A DNA stretch of 62,436 nt. Source: Faecalicatena contorta (GTDB taxonomy: Bacteria; Bacillota; Clostridia; Lachnospirales; Lachnospiraceae). Numbering within the stretch: position 1 is the stretch's first letter; each line of letters opens with the position of its first letter. The notes beneath the pieces were generated by a model. The model was not told the DNA's origin. It made no database searches and saw only the letters and a program-made list of their open reading frames with translations. This document shows positions 43,028 through 50,267 of this stretch, one piece after another. The position numbers were made by a program, and so were the translations under genes. The stretch is from contig NZ_QGDS01000019.1 in assembly GCF_003149105.1 (NCBI RefSeq), positions 1 to 62,436 of the forward strand. Direction: 5' to 3'.

Positions 43028-43297
43028 CTACCTGACTGAGAAGCCATTCTCCTCCTTCAGAGGTATCTCCTCTGTATCCATCCACTCTATTGTTATAAAC
43101 CGCCCCTGATTTAGTCCTCCCAAAAGTTTATCGATCATAGGCTCCCTGCCCTGAACCTCCATACTCACAGTACCGTCCCATTCGTTTTTTACCCATCCGG
43201 TCAGTTTCAGGGACTGGGCAAGATACCTTGCCGTATAGCGGAAACCAACACCCTGAACTCTCCCATGAAATACAATATGCTTTCTCACCTCTGCCAT
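43028..43297 (-). CDS. acyP: Acylphosphatase
   Basis: This 89-residue enzyme hydrolyses acyl phosphates. The active-site signature GRVQGVGFRYTAR gives catalytic R20, and GWVKNEWDGTV gives N38. Length is standard. The ATG at 43297 follows AAAGAGGTGG and is preferred to the frame starting 12 codons earlier. It lies just upstream of the ppnP promoter and diverges from the GntR gene. Confidence 0.92.
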   Translation of the reverse strand: MAEVRKHIVFHGRVQGVGFRYTARYLAQSLKLTGWVKNEWDGTVSMEVQGREPMIDKLLGGLNQGRFITIEWMDTEEIPLKEENGFSVR

Positions 43298-43401
43298 TTT
43301 TTCCACCTCTTTCCTAATTTCAATGTCATCCATGCTTTCTTTATTTTTTAATTTTATTACCGTTATACAGGAAAATCAATAACCCATTCTGTCTCTCCGG
43401 G

Positions 43402-43459
43402 TTGCATTCTTACATCTTTTCCTATATAATTCGTATACAGTAAATAACTTTGTATACAA
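43402..43459 (+). promoter_or_regulatory. gntR promoter with two phased TTGTATACAA-type operators
   Basis: TTGCAT (43402-43407), 17 bases and TATAAT (43425-43430) are followed at once by TCGTATACAG (43431-43440) and TTGTATACAA (43450-43459), again 19 bases apart. The second site ends 13 bases before the start codon. The arrangement suggests negative autoregulation. Confidence 0.8.
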
Positions 43460-43472
43460 TAGAGGTACTATT

Positions 43473-44108
43473 ATGACAGAAAAACATATTTCTTTGGCGG
43501 ACCGGGCCTATGAAGCCATCCGCACCAATATCCTGAACCTGACTTATCCGCCGGGCACACAATTGACAGAGGCAAAACTGACTGCTGACCTGAATATGAG
43601 CCGCAGCCCTGTCCGTGCTGCAATTAAAATGCTGCAGGCGGAAGGTTTAATTGTTACCGACTATTATAAATCCATGACAGTGAAGGAACTCACCGATAAA
43701 GATATCCGGGAAATCTATCAGCTCCGTGAGCTTTTAGAGAGCAGCGCTTTTCAATTGATTTTCACTTCCGGCCGCTGGGAAGAGTATTCTTACCGGATTG
43801 AAGAAAAGGTCGTCCGCATGTGTGCGGCAGCAAGTGATATTTACCAGTGGGAGCTTGCCGACACAAATATGCACCTGGAAATCATTAGTATTTTCGATAA
43901 TGAACGTATCAACCGTATTTATGAAAATAACATGTCAGAGCTTATCCGCATGGGTCAATGTTCCGTAAAAAATGGAATGGATATCCAGGAAACAAATGAA
44001 AACCTAAAGAAAATGGTCCTGCATATGCGTGAAAATAATTACGAAACTGCCTATGCAATCTTGAAAAGCGACCACTTCACAACCGGAAAGGAGACTGCAC
44101 TGGGGTAA
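43473..44108 (+). CDS. GntR-family regulator of the FCD subfamily
   Basis: The 211 residues have an N-terminal winged helix (about 8-75: YEAIRTNILNLTYPPGTQLTEAKL in sections, then MSRSPVRAAIKMLQAEGLI) and an all-helical FCD effector domain from about 85, with RELLESSAF and a metal-binding-type D/H pattern. FCD regulators respond to small organic acids or amino-acid metabolites. Its likely operators precede both this gene and ppnP-proC. Given the hypD-hypE genes next door, a proline or pyrroline-carboxylate related ligand is a reasonable guess, not shown. Confidence 0.88.
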   Translation: MTEKHISLADRAYEAIRTNILNLTYPPGTQLTEAKLTADLNMSRSPVRAAIKMLQAEGLIVTDYYKSMTVKELTDKDIREIYQLRELLESSAFQLIFTSGRWEEYSYRIEEKVVRMCAAASDIYQWELADTNMHLEIISIFDNERINRIYENNMSELIRMGQCSVKNGMDIQETNENLKKMVLHMRENNYETAYAILKSDHFTTGKETALG

Positions 44109-44136
44109 GCCAGCCACTGTTATGCTTCTTACAATA

Positions 44137-44264
44137 AAGAGTTTGCAAAACAAACTCTTGCGCCTGGGTTGGTCGCATAGCGACATCTACCACTTACGCC
44201 GCAGTGCGCATCTCTCGAAGGTTTTTTATATGATAAGAAACTTCGTTTCTTATCATATAAAAAA
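44137..44264 (+). repeat. Terminator-docked structured repeat, copy B
   Basis: AAGAGTTTGC...CAAACTCTT is followed by GCGCCTGGGTTGGTCGC, ATAGCGAC, CAGTGCGCATC and finally a perfect 20-bp hairpin with TTC loop (44222-44264, arms from TTTTTTATATG to CATATAAAAAA). The hairpin end merges with the A-tract of the hypD terminator. It aligns block by block with 18415-18542 and with the minus strand of 48774-48896. Confidence 0.82.
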
Positions 44265-44298
44265 GTCCCCATACTGCACTGAGTATGGAGACTTTTTT
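44259..44298. terminator. Bidirectional terminator between gntR and hypD
   Basis: AAAAAAGTCCCCATACT pairs with AGTATGGAGACTTTTTT with one mismatch around loop GCACTG. T-tracts exist in both directions. It is 22 bases after the end of hypD. Confidence 0.9.
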
Positions 44299-44319
44299 AA
44301 TTTGTAGTAAATTTTCTAT

Positions 44320-46695
44320 CTAGTTAAAGTTTTGCTCTGTTCTTCCGATAATCTCATCCTGCAGAGCCTTGCTCAGATTTCTGAAATGGTCACTATATCC
44401 AGCTACACGTACAATCAAATCTCTGTATTCCTGAGGATTCTGCTGAGCTTTGATCAGAGTTTCTCTATCAATAACGTTGAATTGGATATGATGTCCGTCC
44501 ATATTGAAATATGTGCGCACCAGGTTTGCCATATGATCCAGTCCTTCTTCGCCTGCTACAACTGCCGGTGTAAATTTCTGGTTCAGCAGAGTACCACCCG
44601 TCTGCAGGTGATCCATTTTTGCACAAGACTTCACAACTGCTGTAGGTCCATTCACATCTGCACCCTTCTCAGGAGAAATACCTTCTGATACTGGTTTGTG
44701 TGCCAGACGTCCGTTTGGACTTGCCATCATAACTTCACCAAAGTATACATGGCATGTAGTAGGCAGCATGTTGATTCTATAAGTTCCGCCCAGCATATTT
44801 GGCCTTCCTGTCACCTGGCTTCTGTAATATTCAAATACATCCTTCATAATATCATCTGCGTATTCATCATCATTACCAAACTTCGGTGTCTTATTCGTTA
44901 CCAGATTCAGGATTCTCTCATGGCCTTCAAAGTTGTCTTCCATTGCCTTCATCAATTCTTCCATCGTAAATGTCTTCTTATCAAATACATTGTATTTAAT
45001 AGCTGACAGACTATCTGTGATGGTTCCAATACCTACGCCCTGCAGATATTTTGTATTGTATCTTGCTCCACCGCCGTTATAATCCTTACCTCTGGAAATA
45101 CAATCATTTGTAATAATGGAAAGGAATGGAGCCGGCATATTCTCTGCATAAATCTTCTCAATTACATTACTTCCCTGGATCTTGATGTTTATAAAGTACT
45201 CTATCTGCTTTTTAAATGCATCATACAGTTCCTCATAGCTCTTGAAATCTGTAGCGTAACCAAGCTGTAATCCAAGCTGTTTGTCTGCCACTTTATCATA
45301 CCCATTATTCAGAGTCAGTTCGAGGATTTTTGGAATATTGAAGTATCCTGTCAAAATATAAGCTTCATTTCCAAATGCTCCTGTCTCTACGCAGCCGCTT
45401 GTTCCGCCGCATCTTGCATCTGCAAGACTCTTTCCTGCATTGAGCAGCTCCTGAACAATAGCTTCTGTATTATAGAATGCCGGCTGTCCCCATCCTCTTC
45501 TGGAAATCTCGCAGGCACGTTTCAGGAATTTCTGGGGTGTCTTTCTACTAATCTGCACGTTGGAGCTTGGCTGAAGAAGCTGCATCTCATCCATACAGTC
45601 CAGAATAAGATAGCTTACGTTGTTTACACCATTTTCTCCATTCGGAGTAATACCACCTGTGTTCAGGTTAGCAAAGTCTGTATAAGTGCTGCTTTCTTTC
45701 AGCGTGATTCCTACTTTAGGAGGAGCCGGCTGGTTGTTGAATTTTACCCAAAGGCATTCCAAAAGCTCCAGAGCCTTCTCATCATCTAAAGTTCCCGCAT
45801 CTACATCTTTTTCATAGAATGGATTCAAATGCTGATCCAAACGTCCCGGGCTGTATGCATCCCAAGGATTCAGCTCTGTTGTTACACCCAAATGAACAAA
45901 CCAGTACATCTGGATTGCCTGCCAGTAAGTCTGTGGTTTGTGTGCCGGAACCACATCACAGTTAGCAGCAATCTGAAGTAATTCTGCTTTTCTCTGTGCA
46001 TCAGTCTCTTTTTCAGCTAATTCTCTCGCATAAGCTGCATATCTTTCGCCCAGAATCATAATTGCATCGCAGGCAAGCTTCATACCTTCCAGCTCATTTT
46101 TCTTATCCAGTGCTTCCGGATCGTTCATGAAATCCAGACTGTCAAGTGATTTCTGGATATCTTCTTTGTAATCCAGGAAACCTTTCTCATAAATCTTTGC
46201 AGAACCAACGGTGTGTCCCGGCCCTCTCTGCTCCATGAATTCAGTAAAAATACCTGCTGCATAAGCTTCTTTCCACTCCGGAGTCATATGATTTAAAATT
46301 TTGCTTCTGATGGAACGTTTCTCCCAGTACGGAATCATAACCTCTTCCTGTACTTTATAGTCCTCATCTTTTACTTTAAAGCAAATCAGCTCTCTGTCAT
46401 TCATAACATGCATATCTTCCAGTGTATGGCAGCAAAGCTCAGGAAATGTGGGAGATGCCTGAGGAGACTCTCCTTTTTCGCCTACAATCAATTCACCATC
46501 ACCAATATACAATGGTTTTGTTGAAAAATAATCTTTCAGTACCTGACCGCGTAATTCGGGTATTGATAACACACCCTCATACTTCTTGTAAGTTTCAGTT
46601 TCGCTGATCGCACGACCCAAATCAATGTGTGCAGGTGTGTCTACACTCTGTTTTCTAAGTGCTTTAATACGATCGTTCATTCCTCTTCCTTCCAT
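44320..46695 (-). CDS. hypD: trans-4-hydroxy-L-proline dehydratase (glycyl radical enzyme)
   Basis: HypD removes water from trans-4-hydroxyproline to give 1-pyrroline-5-carboxylate by glycyl-radical chemistry. The 791 residues are colinear with the clostridial enzyme as I recall it: MEGRGMNDRIKALR start, GPGHTVG, HKPQTYWQAIQMYWFVHLGVTTELN, GGTSGCVETG with thiyl C435 and base E437, KTPQKFLKRACEISRRGWGQ, and the radical loop VRVAGYSDHF with G766. It follows hypE by four bases, and its AGGAGG site lies in the last codons of hypE. Product use by ProC, encoded at 41710, is likely. Other glycyl radical dehydratases lack this overall match. Confidence 0.9.
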   Translation of the reverse strand: MEGRGMNDRIKALRKQSVDTPAHIDLGRAISETETYKKYEGVLSIPELRGQVLKDYFSTKPLYIGDGELIVGEKGESPQASPTFPELCCHTLEDMHVMNDRELICFKVKDEDYKVQEEVMIPYWEKRSIRSKILNHMTPEWKEAYAAGIFTEFMEQRGPGHTVGSAKIYEKGFLDYKEDIQKSLDSLDFMNDPEALDKKNELEGMKLACDAIMILGERYAAYARELAEKETDAQRKAELLQIAANCDVVPAHKPQTYWQAIQMYWFVHLGVTTELNPWDAYSPGRLDQHLNPFYEKDVDAGTLDDEKALELLECLWVKFNNQPAPPKVGITLKESSTYTDFANLNTGGITPNGENGVNNVSYLILDCMDEMQLLQPSSNVQISRKTPQKFLKRACEISRRGWGQPAFYNTEAIVQELLNAGKSLADARCGGTSGCVETGAFGNEAYILTGYFNIPKILELTLNNGYDKVADKQLGLQLGYATDFKSYEELYDAFKKQIEYFINIKIQGSNVIEKIYAENMPAPFLSIITNDCISRGKDYNGGGARYNTKYLQGVGIGTITDSLSAIKYNVFDKKTFTMEELMKAMEDNFEGHERILNLVTNKTPKFGNDDEYADDIMKDVFEYYRSQVTGRPNMLGGTYRINMLPTTCHVYFGEVMMASPNGRLAHKPVSEGISPEKGADVNGPTAVVKSCAKMDHLQTGGTLLNQKFTPAVVAGEEGLDHMANLVRTYFNMDGHHIQFNVIDRETLIKAQQNPQEYRDLIVRVAGYSDHFRNLSKALQDEIIGRTEQNFN

Positions 46696-46699
46696 GTCC

Positions 46700-47608
46700 T
46701 TAACCTCCTATTTTTACATTATGGAATCCTGCTTCTTGGAACAGTTCTACAAAATGTTTCATTTCTTCATTACTTGGTGCATGTAAATCATCGCCTTCAT
46801 AACATTTTCCTATTTTTAAATACTTGCCCGAGCCTGTATTATGGTATGGCAGTAAATTTACTTTATTGGCATTAATCTTCTTCTCCTGAAGGTAGTCAAT
46901 CATTGCCTTCATCGCCTCATCATTTCCATTTACTTCCTTCACCACGGGGATTCTGATATACAGTTTTGTTCCCGTCTGGTTCAGCTTTTCCAGGTTAGAT
47001 AAAATCAGTTCGTTACCAGTTCCCATGTACTGTTTATGTATCTCAGTATCCATCTGTTTGATATCATACAGAAAAGTATCTACATACGGCAGAATCCTCT
47101 CATAGTTCTCATATGGCGCCTGTCCGCATGTGTCTATTGTGACAGGTATACCCAGGCGATGGAGTTTCTTTACGAGTGCTTCCAGATAGTCTATATCTAC
47201 TGTCATCACTTCACCGCCGGACAGCGTAACGCCTCCTCCGGACTCCTCATAAAACATCTCATCTTTTCTGAGCAGTTTGACCAATTCGTCTACTGAGTAT
47301 TCTTTGCCGGCTATCTCACGCAGATTCAAATAACATGCATCTACGCAATCTCCGCAAGCTGTGCATTTTGTTCTGTCTGTAACAGCCTTGCCATCCTTCA
47401 GGGTGATGGCTCCAGTGGGACAGACCGGAACGCAGTTACCGCATCCGATACACTTTTCTTCATCAAAAAGCAGTTCCTTTGTATAGCTCTGTGTCTCGGG
47501 ATTGTGGCACCATGTACATTTCAAATGGCATCCTTTAAAGAAGACTGTCGTTCGTATTCCGTCTCCATCATGGATAGAATACTTCTGGATATCAGTTATC
47601 AGACTCAT
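46700..47608 (-). CDS. hypE: HypD-activating enzyme (radical SAM glycyl radical activase)
   Basis: The 302-residue activase generates the glycyl radical on HypD using SAM. It has the radical SAM cysteines C27, C31, C34 in KGCHLKCTWCHN, then a ferredoxin-like insert with CIGCGNCVPVCP (about 53-64) and CTACGDCVDACY (about 82-93), SGGEVMTV for SAM binding and TIDTCGQAPYE. The two extra clusters are typical of activases of dehydratase-type glycyl radical enzymes. It is first in the hypE-hypD operon under a promoter with a dyad operator. Confidence 0.9.
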   Translation of the reverse strand: MSLITDIQKYSIHDGDGIRTTVFFKGCHLKCTWCHNPETQSYTKELLFDEEKCIGCGNCVPVCPTGAITLKDGKAVTDRTKCTACGDCVDACYLNLREIAGKEYSVDELVKLLRKDEMFYEESGGGVTLSGGEVMTVDIDYLEALVKKLHRLGIPVTIDTCGQAPYENYERILPYVDTFLYDIKQMDTEIHKQYMGTGNELILSNLEKLNQTGTKLYIRIPVVKEVNGNDEAMKAMIDYLQEKKINANKVNLLPYHNTGSGKYLKIGKCYEGDDLHAPSNEEMKHFVELFQEAGFHNVKIGG

Positions 47609-47656
47609 AATGTCTCACCTCACTTGTTCTCCTTATTTTTGTTGTTTTTTTCGTCT

Positions 47657-47713
47657 TTTAGACTAACGTTTCGACTATAGTCTAAATGTATCACAGTTCC
47701 TTCGCTTTGTCAA
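47657..47713 (-). promoter_or_regulatory. hypE-hypD promoter with dyad operator
   Basis: On the minus strand TTGACA (47708-47713), 17 bases and TACATT (47685-47690). TTTAGACT (47657-47664) and AGTCTAAA (47679-47686) form an 8-bp dyad starting at the -10. It does not resemble the TTGTATACAA sites, so another regulator is likely. Confidence 0.65.
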
Positions 47714-47775
47714 TAATTTATCAATATTTTCCGCAGCAAAATAAAATCAAATTTATAGGTGTATTATCCCTGTTT

Positions 47776-48477
47776 TTAGTATCCGATAGCCTCTTCCCTT
47801 GTCATCCAAAAATGAATCCCTGTAGTCGAATCATTCCATCTGTCCTCATCAAAATCAGGAACTTCCACCCATTCTCCTCTGTGGTAAACAAATTCTTCAT
47901 CTACCAGAGACCACGCCTCTTCATAATACGTTGAACAGTCAACGCTTTTTATTATAAGTACTTTTGCTCTGCTGCATCTGCAAGTATTCAATGTGGCTGA
48001 GGACCGTTTTGCATCACCAGGTATCAGCAGCTCTGCAATCCTGTCAAAGCAGCATTTTTTATATCCTAAAAATGCACCTTTTTCAGGACAATGCAGCCGG
48101 AAATACTGTGTTTTCTCATCTGAAATAATTCCCTCCAGCTTCGCTTTCTCCAACACCGCACAATATAAATTCGCTCCCCGGATATCACATTCTCTCATGT
48201 CAGCTTTTCTAAGCATGCAGCTCTCCATATCCGCATCCCGCAATATTGCACCATGAAGAGAGCTGTCCTGAAACCATGCATTTTTTAGTTTACAGCCGGA
48301 AAGATCCACACCCTCAAGACATACATTCTCAAAGGTCACTCCGGAAAAATCCACCCTGGTCAGATTGGCGCCGGTCAAGTTCATATTTTTCAGAGTAATC
48401 TCCTGCATGTCCAGCAGCCCATCCCCCTTATGCCGATTTACAGCCTCTATTAACTCCGCCTGCAAAACCCGACGCAT
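47776..48477 (-). CDS. Pentapeptide-repeat protein with DUF5758-like C-terminus
   Basis: Residues about 30-115 form pentapeptide repeats of the A(D/N)LXX type (NLTGANLTRVDFSGV..., ILRDADMESCMLRKADMRECDIRGANL in sections), predicted to build a right-handed beta helix. Residues about 125-233 (GAFLGYKKC, LLIPGDAKRSSA, CRCSRAKVLII) match a DUF5758-type domain often found after such repeats. Cytoplasmic and single-gene. The family function is unknown; some pentapeptide proteins bind gyrase, but nothing here supports that specifically. Confidence 0.82.
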   Translation of the reverse strand: MRRVLQAELIEAVNRHKGDGLLDMQEITLKNMNLTGANLTRVDFSGVTFENVCLEGVDLSGCKLKNAWFQDSSLHGAILRDADMESCMLRKADMRECDIRGANLYCAVLEKAKLEGIISDEKTQYFRLHCPEKGAFLGYKKCCFDRIAELLIPGDAKRSSATLNTCRCSRAKVLIIKSVDCSTYYEEAWSLVDEEFVYHRGEWVEVPDFDEDRWNDSTTGIHFWMTREEAIGY

Positions 48478-48604
48478 ACCCTGTCACCCCTTTCTTTAAA
48501 TTCCTTTATATGGTATATTCTATTATTTTTGTGAATATTATAACATATTTTTCTTACAAAACATGCACAATGTGCACAAAAACAGAAACGCTTTTCACCT
48601 TTTA

Positions 48605-48633
48605 TTGTCAAGAATTATTCTCTGTGATATAAT
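48605..48633 (+). promoter_or_regulatory. Promoter of the hyd maturation operon
   Basis: TTGTCA (48605-48610), exactly 17 bases, then TATAAT (48628-48633). The transcript would start near 48640, almost 300 bases before the first gene, leaving a long leader. Confidence 0.85.
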
Positions 48634-48639
48634 TGTTTT

Positions 48640-48773
48640 AAATCCGTTCTGATTACAAAGGGATGCACCTGAGTAAAAAGGCGACAGAGATGTAAATAGC
48701 GAGATGTACTTGTATTTCGTTGGGGGAGATATCTGCCCTGTTTATAACCTGCGCCATTGGTGCAGGTTTTTTT
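48640..48773 (+). promoter_or_regulatory. Structured leader RNA with early terminator (possible riboswitch)
   Basis: The leader ends in a strong intrinsic terminator: a 10-bp stem AACCTGCGCC/GGTGCAGGTT (48746-48768, one G-T pair, loop ATT) followed by seven T. Upstream, TGCACC (48664-48669) can pair with GGTGCA in the terminator arm (48759-48764), giving a possible mutually exclusive fold. The region between contains purine-rich blocks around GGCGACAGAGATG and GTTGGGGGAGAT. I match it to no riboswitch class I know. Control of hydEGF by attenuation is inferred. Confidence 0.6.
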
Positions 48774-48896
48774 ACTTTATAAGACGTATGCCCTATAAAG
48801 CTCAAAATCCTCCCTGAGGAATGCGCACTGGGTTGTATAAGGAAGATGCCGCTATGTGCGGTCAACCCAGGCGCGAGTTTCGCAAGCGGAACTCTT
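48774..48896 (-). repeat. Terminator-docked structured repeat, copy C
   Basis: On the minus strand: AAGAGTTCCGCTTGCGAAACTC, GCGCCTGGGTTGACCGC, ATAGCGGCATC, TTCCTTATAC, CAGTGCGCAT and a final CTTTATA/TATAAAG hairpin, the same block order as at 18415 and 44137. The final hairpin abuts the T-tract (48767-48773) of the leader terminator. It occupies the space between that terminator and the first gene of the hyd operon. Confidence 0.78.
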
Positions 48897-48936
48897 TTCT
48901 TAATACAATTCAATAACGTTCGGAGAAGGAGGTTTT

Positions 48937-49185
48937 ATGGACACAAGGATTGCCCTGGTTGGAATCATTCTCAGCAATACGGATTCTGTAGATGAATTAA
49001 ATCATCTGCTCAGCCAATATGGCGGGTATATCGTCGGCAGGATGGGAATTCCGTACCGGGAGAAAAATATTTCCATCATTAGTATTGCGATGGATGCGCC
49101 CAATGACATCATCAGTGCACTTTCCGGGAAATTAGGGATGCTGCCCGGGATCAGTACAAAAACCATATATGCTAAAACAAAGTAA
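48937..49185 (+). CDS. TM1266-type iron-only hydrogenase system regulator
   Basis: The 82-residue protein has a NikR-C/ACT-like ferredoxin fold pattern: RIALVGIILSN, LLSQYGGYIVGRMGIPYREKNISIISIAMDAP (in sections) and GKLGMLPGISTKTIYAK. It matches the small regulator family found next to [FeFe]-hydrogenase maturation genes. It begins after AAGGAGG and is 26 bases before hydE. Its ligand and DNA or protein target are not known from sequence. Confidence 0.87.
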   Translation: MDTRIALVGIILSNTDSVDELNHLLSQYGGYIVGRMGIPYREKNISIISIAMDAPNDIISALSGKLGMLPGISTKTIYAKTK

Positions 49186-49211
49186 ACGCAGAATTTTATG
49201 AGGTGAATTTT

Positions 49212-50267
49212 ATGAAAAATCTTGTGGATAAACTGGAACAGACCGGCTTCCTTTCCAGGGAAGAATGGTCGGCTCTCATCCGTGGCCGCACGCCGGAGAC
49301 AGCGGAGTATTTGTTTGAAAGAGCGCGGGAAGTCCGGCACAAATTTTACGAGCATGATATTTATATGCGCGGTCTGATTGAATTTACAAATTATTGTAAG
49401 AATGACTGCTTCTACTGCGGTATCCGCAGGAGCAACAAGGAAGCACACCGCTACCGTCTTTCTAAAAAGGAAATACTGGACTGCTGTGAAAAAGGGCATG
49501 AACTTGGCTTCCGTACTTTCGTCTTGCAGGGCGGGGAGGATGGACACTATACTGATGAAATCATGGCGGATATCGTACAAAGCATCCGAAGCCGTTTCCC
49601 TGACTGTGCCATTACTTTATCACTGGGAGAACGTTCCCGGGAAAGTTACCAGCTTCTTTTTGACGCTGGTGCCGAGCGTTACCTGCTCCGTCATGAAACT
49701 TATGATTCCGGGCACTACAGTATGCTTCATCCGGAATCCCTGTCAGCGGCCCACCGCCAGCAATGTCTTTGGGACCTGAAAGATATCGGTTATCAGGTAG
49801 GCACAGGCTTCATGGTGGGTTCCCCCTTCCAGACACCGGAGAACCTGGCAGATGATATGCTCTTTTTAAAGGAGCTGAATCCCCAGATGGTGGGAATAGG
49901 GCCTTTCATTCCCCATCATGAAACCCCTTTTGCTGAGAATCCCGCAGGTACTTTGGAGCTGACTCTTTTCATGCTGGGGCTTATCCGCCTGATGCTGCCA
50001 AAAGTCCTGCTCCCTGCAACGACAGCTCTCGGCACCATTGACCCAAGGGGCAGGGAAAAGGGTATTTTAGCTGGAGCAAATGTAGTGATGCCGAATTTAT
50101 CTCCAACAGAGGTAAGAAAGGATTACCTGCTCTACGATAACAAAATCTGTACTGGTGATGAAGCTGCAGAATGCCGCATGTGCATGGAAAACCGAATGAA
50201 CCGCATTGGTTATGAGGTAGTCGTATCCCGCGGCGACTCATTGAATGGAGGAAATGTAAATGTATGA
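49212..50267 (+). CDS. hydE: [FeFe]-hydrogenase H-cluster maturase HydE
   Basis: HydE is a radical SAM enzyme in assembly of the azadithiolate and diiron unit of the H-cluster. The 351 residues have FTNYCKNDCFYCGIR with CX3CX2C (about 57-64), TFVLQGGEDGHYTDE, RHETYDSGHY and the C-terminal ANVVMPNLSPTEVRKDY. The start is the ATG at 49212 after GAGGTG; a GTG three codons earlier is less likely. It overlaps hydG by eight bases. Length agrees with the family. Confidence 0.94.
   Translation: MKNLVDKLEQTGFLSREEWSALIRGRTPETAEYLFERAREVRHKFYEHDIYMRGLIEFTNYCKNDCFYCGIRRSNKEAHRYRLSKKEILDCCEKGHELGFRTFVLQGGEDGHYTDEIMADIVQSIRSRFPDCAITLSLGERSRESYQLLFDAGAERYLLRHETYDSGHYSMLHPESLSAAHRQQCLWDLKDIGYQVGTGFMVGSPFQTPENLADDMLFLKELNPQMVGIGPFIPHHETPFAENPAGTLELTLFMLGLIRLMLPKVLLPATTALGTIDPRGREKGILAGANVVMPNLSPTEVRKDYLLYDNKICTGDEAAECRMCMENRMNRIGYEVVVSRGDSLNGGNVNV

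Noticed and set aside
44137..44264. Repeat element as a degenerate group IIC intron
   Set aside because: Position beyond terminators fits, but there is no GTGCG start, no domain V-like hairpin and no reverse transcriptase gene, and it is only about 125 bases.
44122..44307. 61-residue plus-strand frame after gntR
   Set aside because: It coincides exactly with repeat copy B and the terminator, and has no ribosome binding site.
44320..46695. Annotation as pyruvate formate-lyase
   Set aside because: Single active-site Cys in GCVETG and the whole-length pattern match the hydroxyproline dehydratase; PFL has adjacent Cys-Cys.
48640..48773. hyd leader as a T-box, SAM, TPP or NiCo riboswitch
   Set aside because: No T-box core, SAM-I junction, TPP CUGAGA pairing or repeated ACAGG-type NiCo elements are visible. 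Left as unknown.
48653..48913. 86-residue minus-strand frame across the hyd leader
   Set aside because: It covers a terminator and the structured repeat. Translation there is much less likely than an RNA role.
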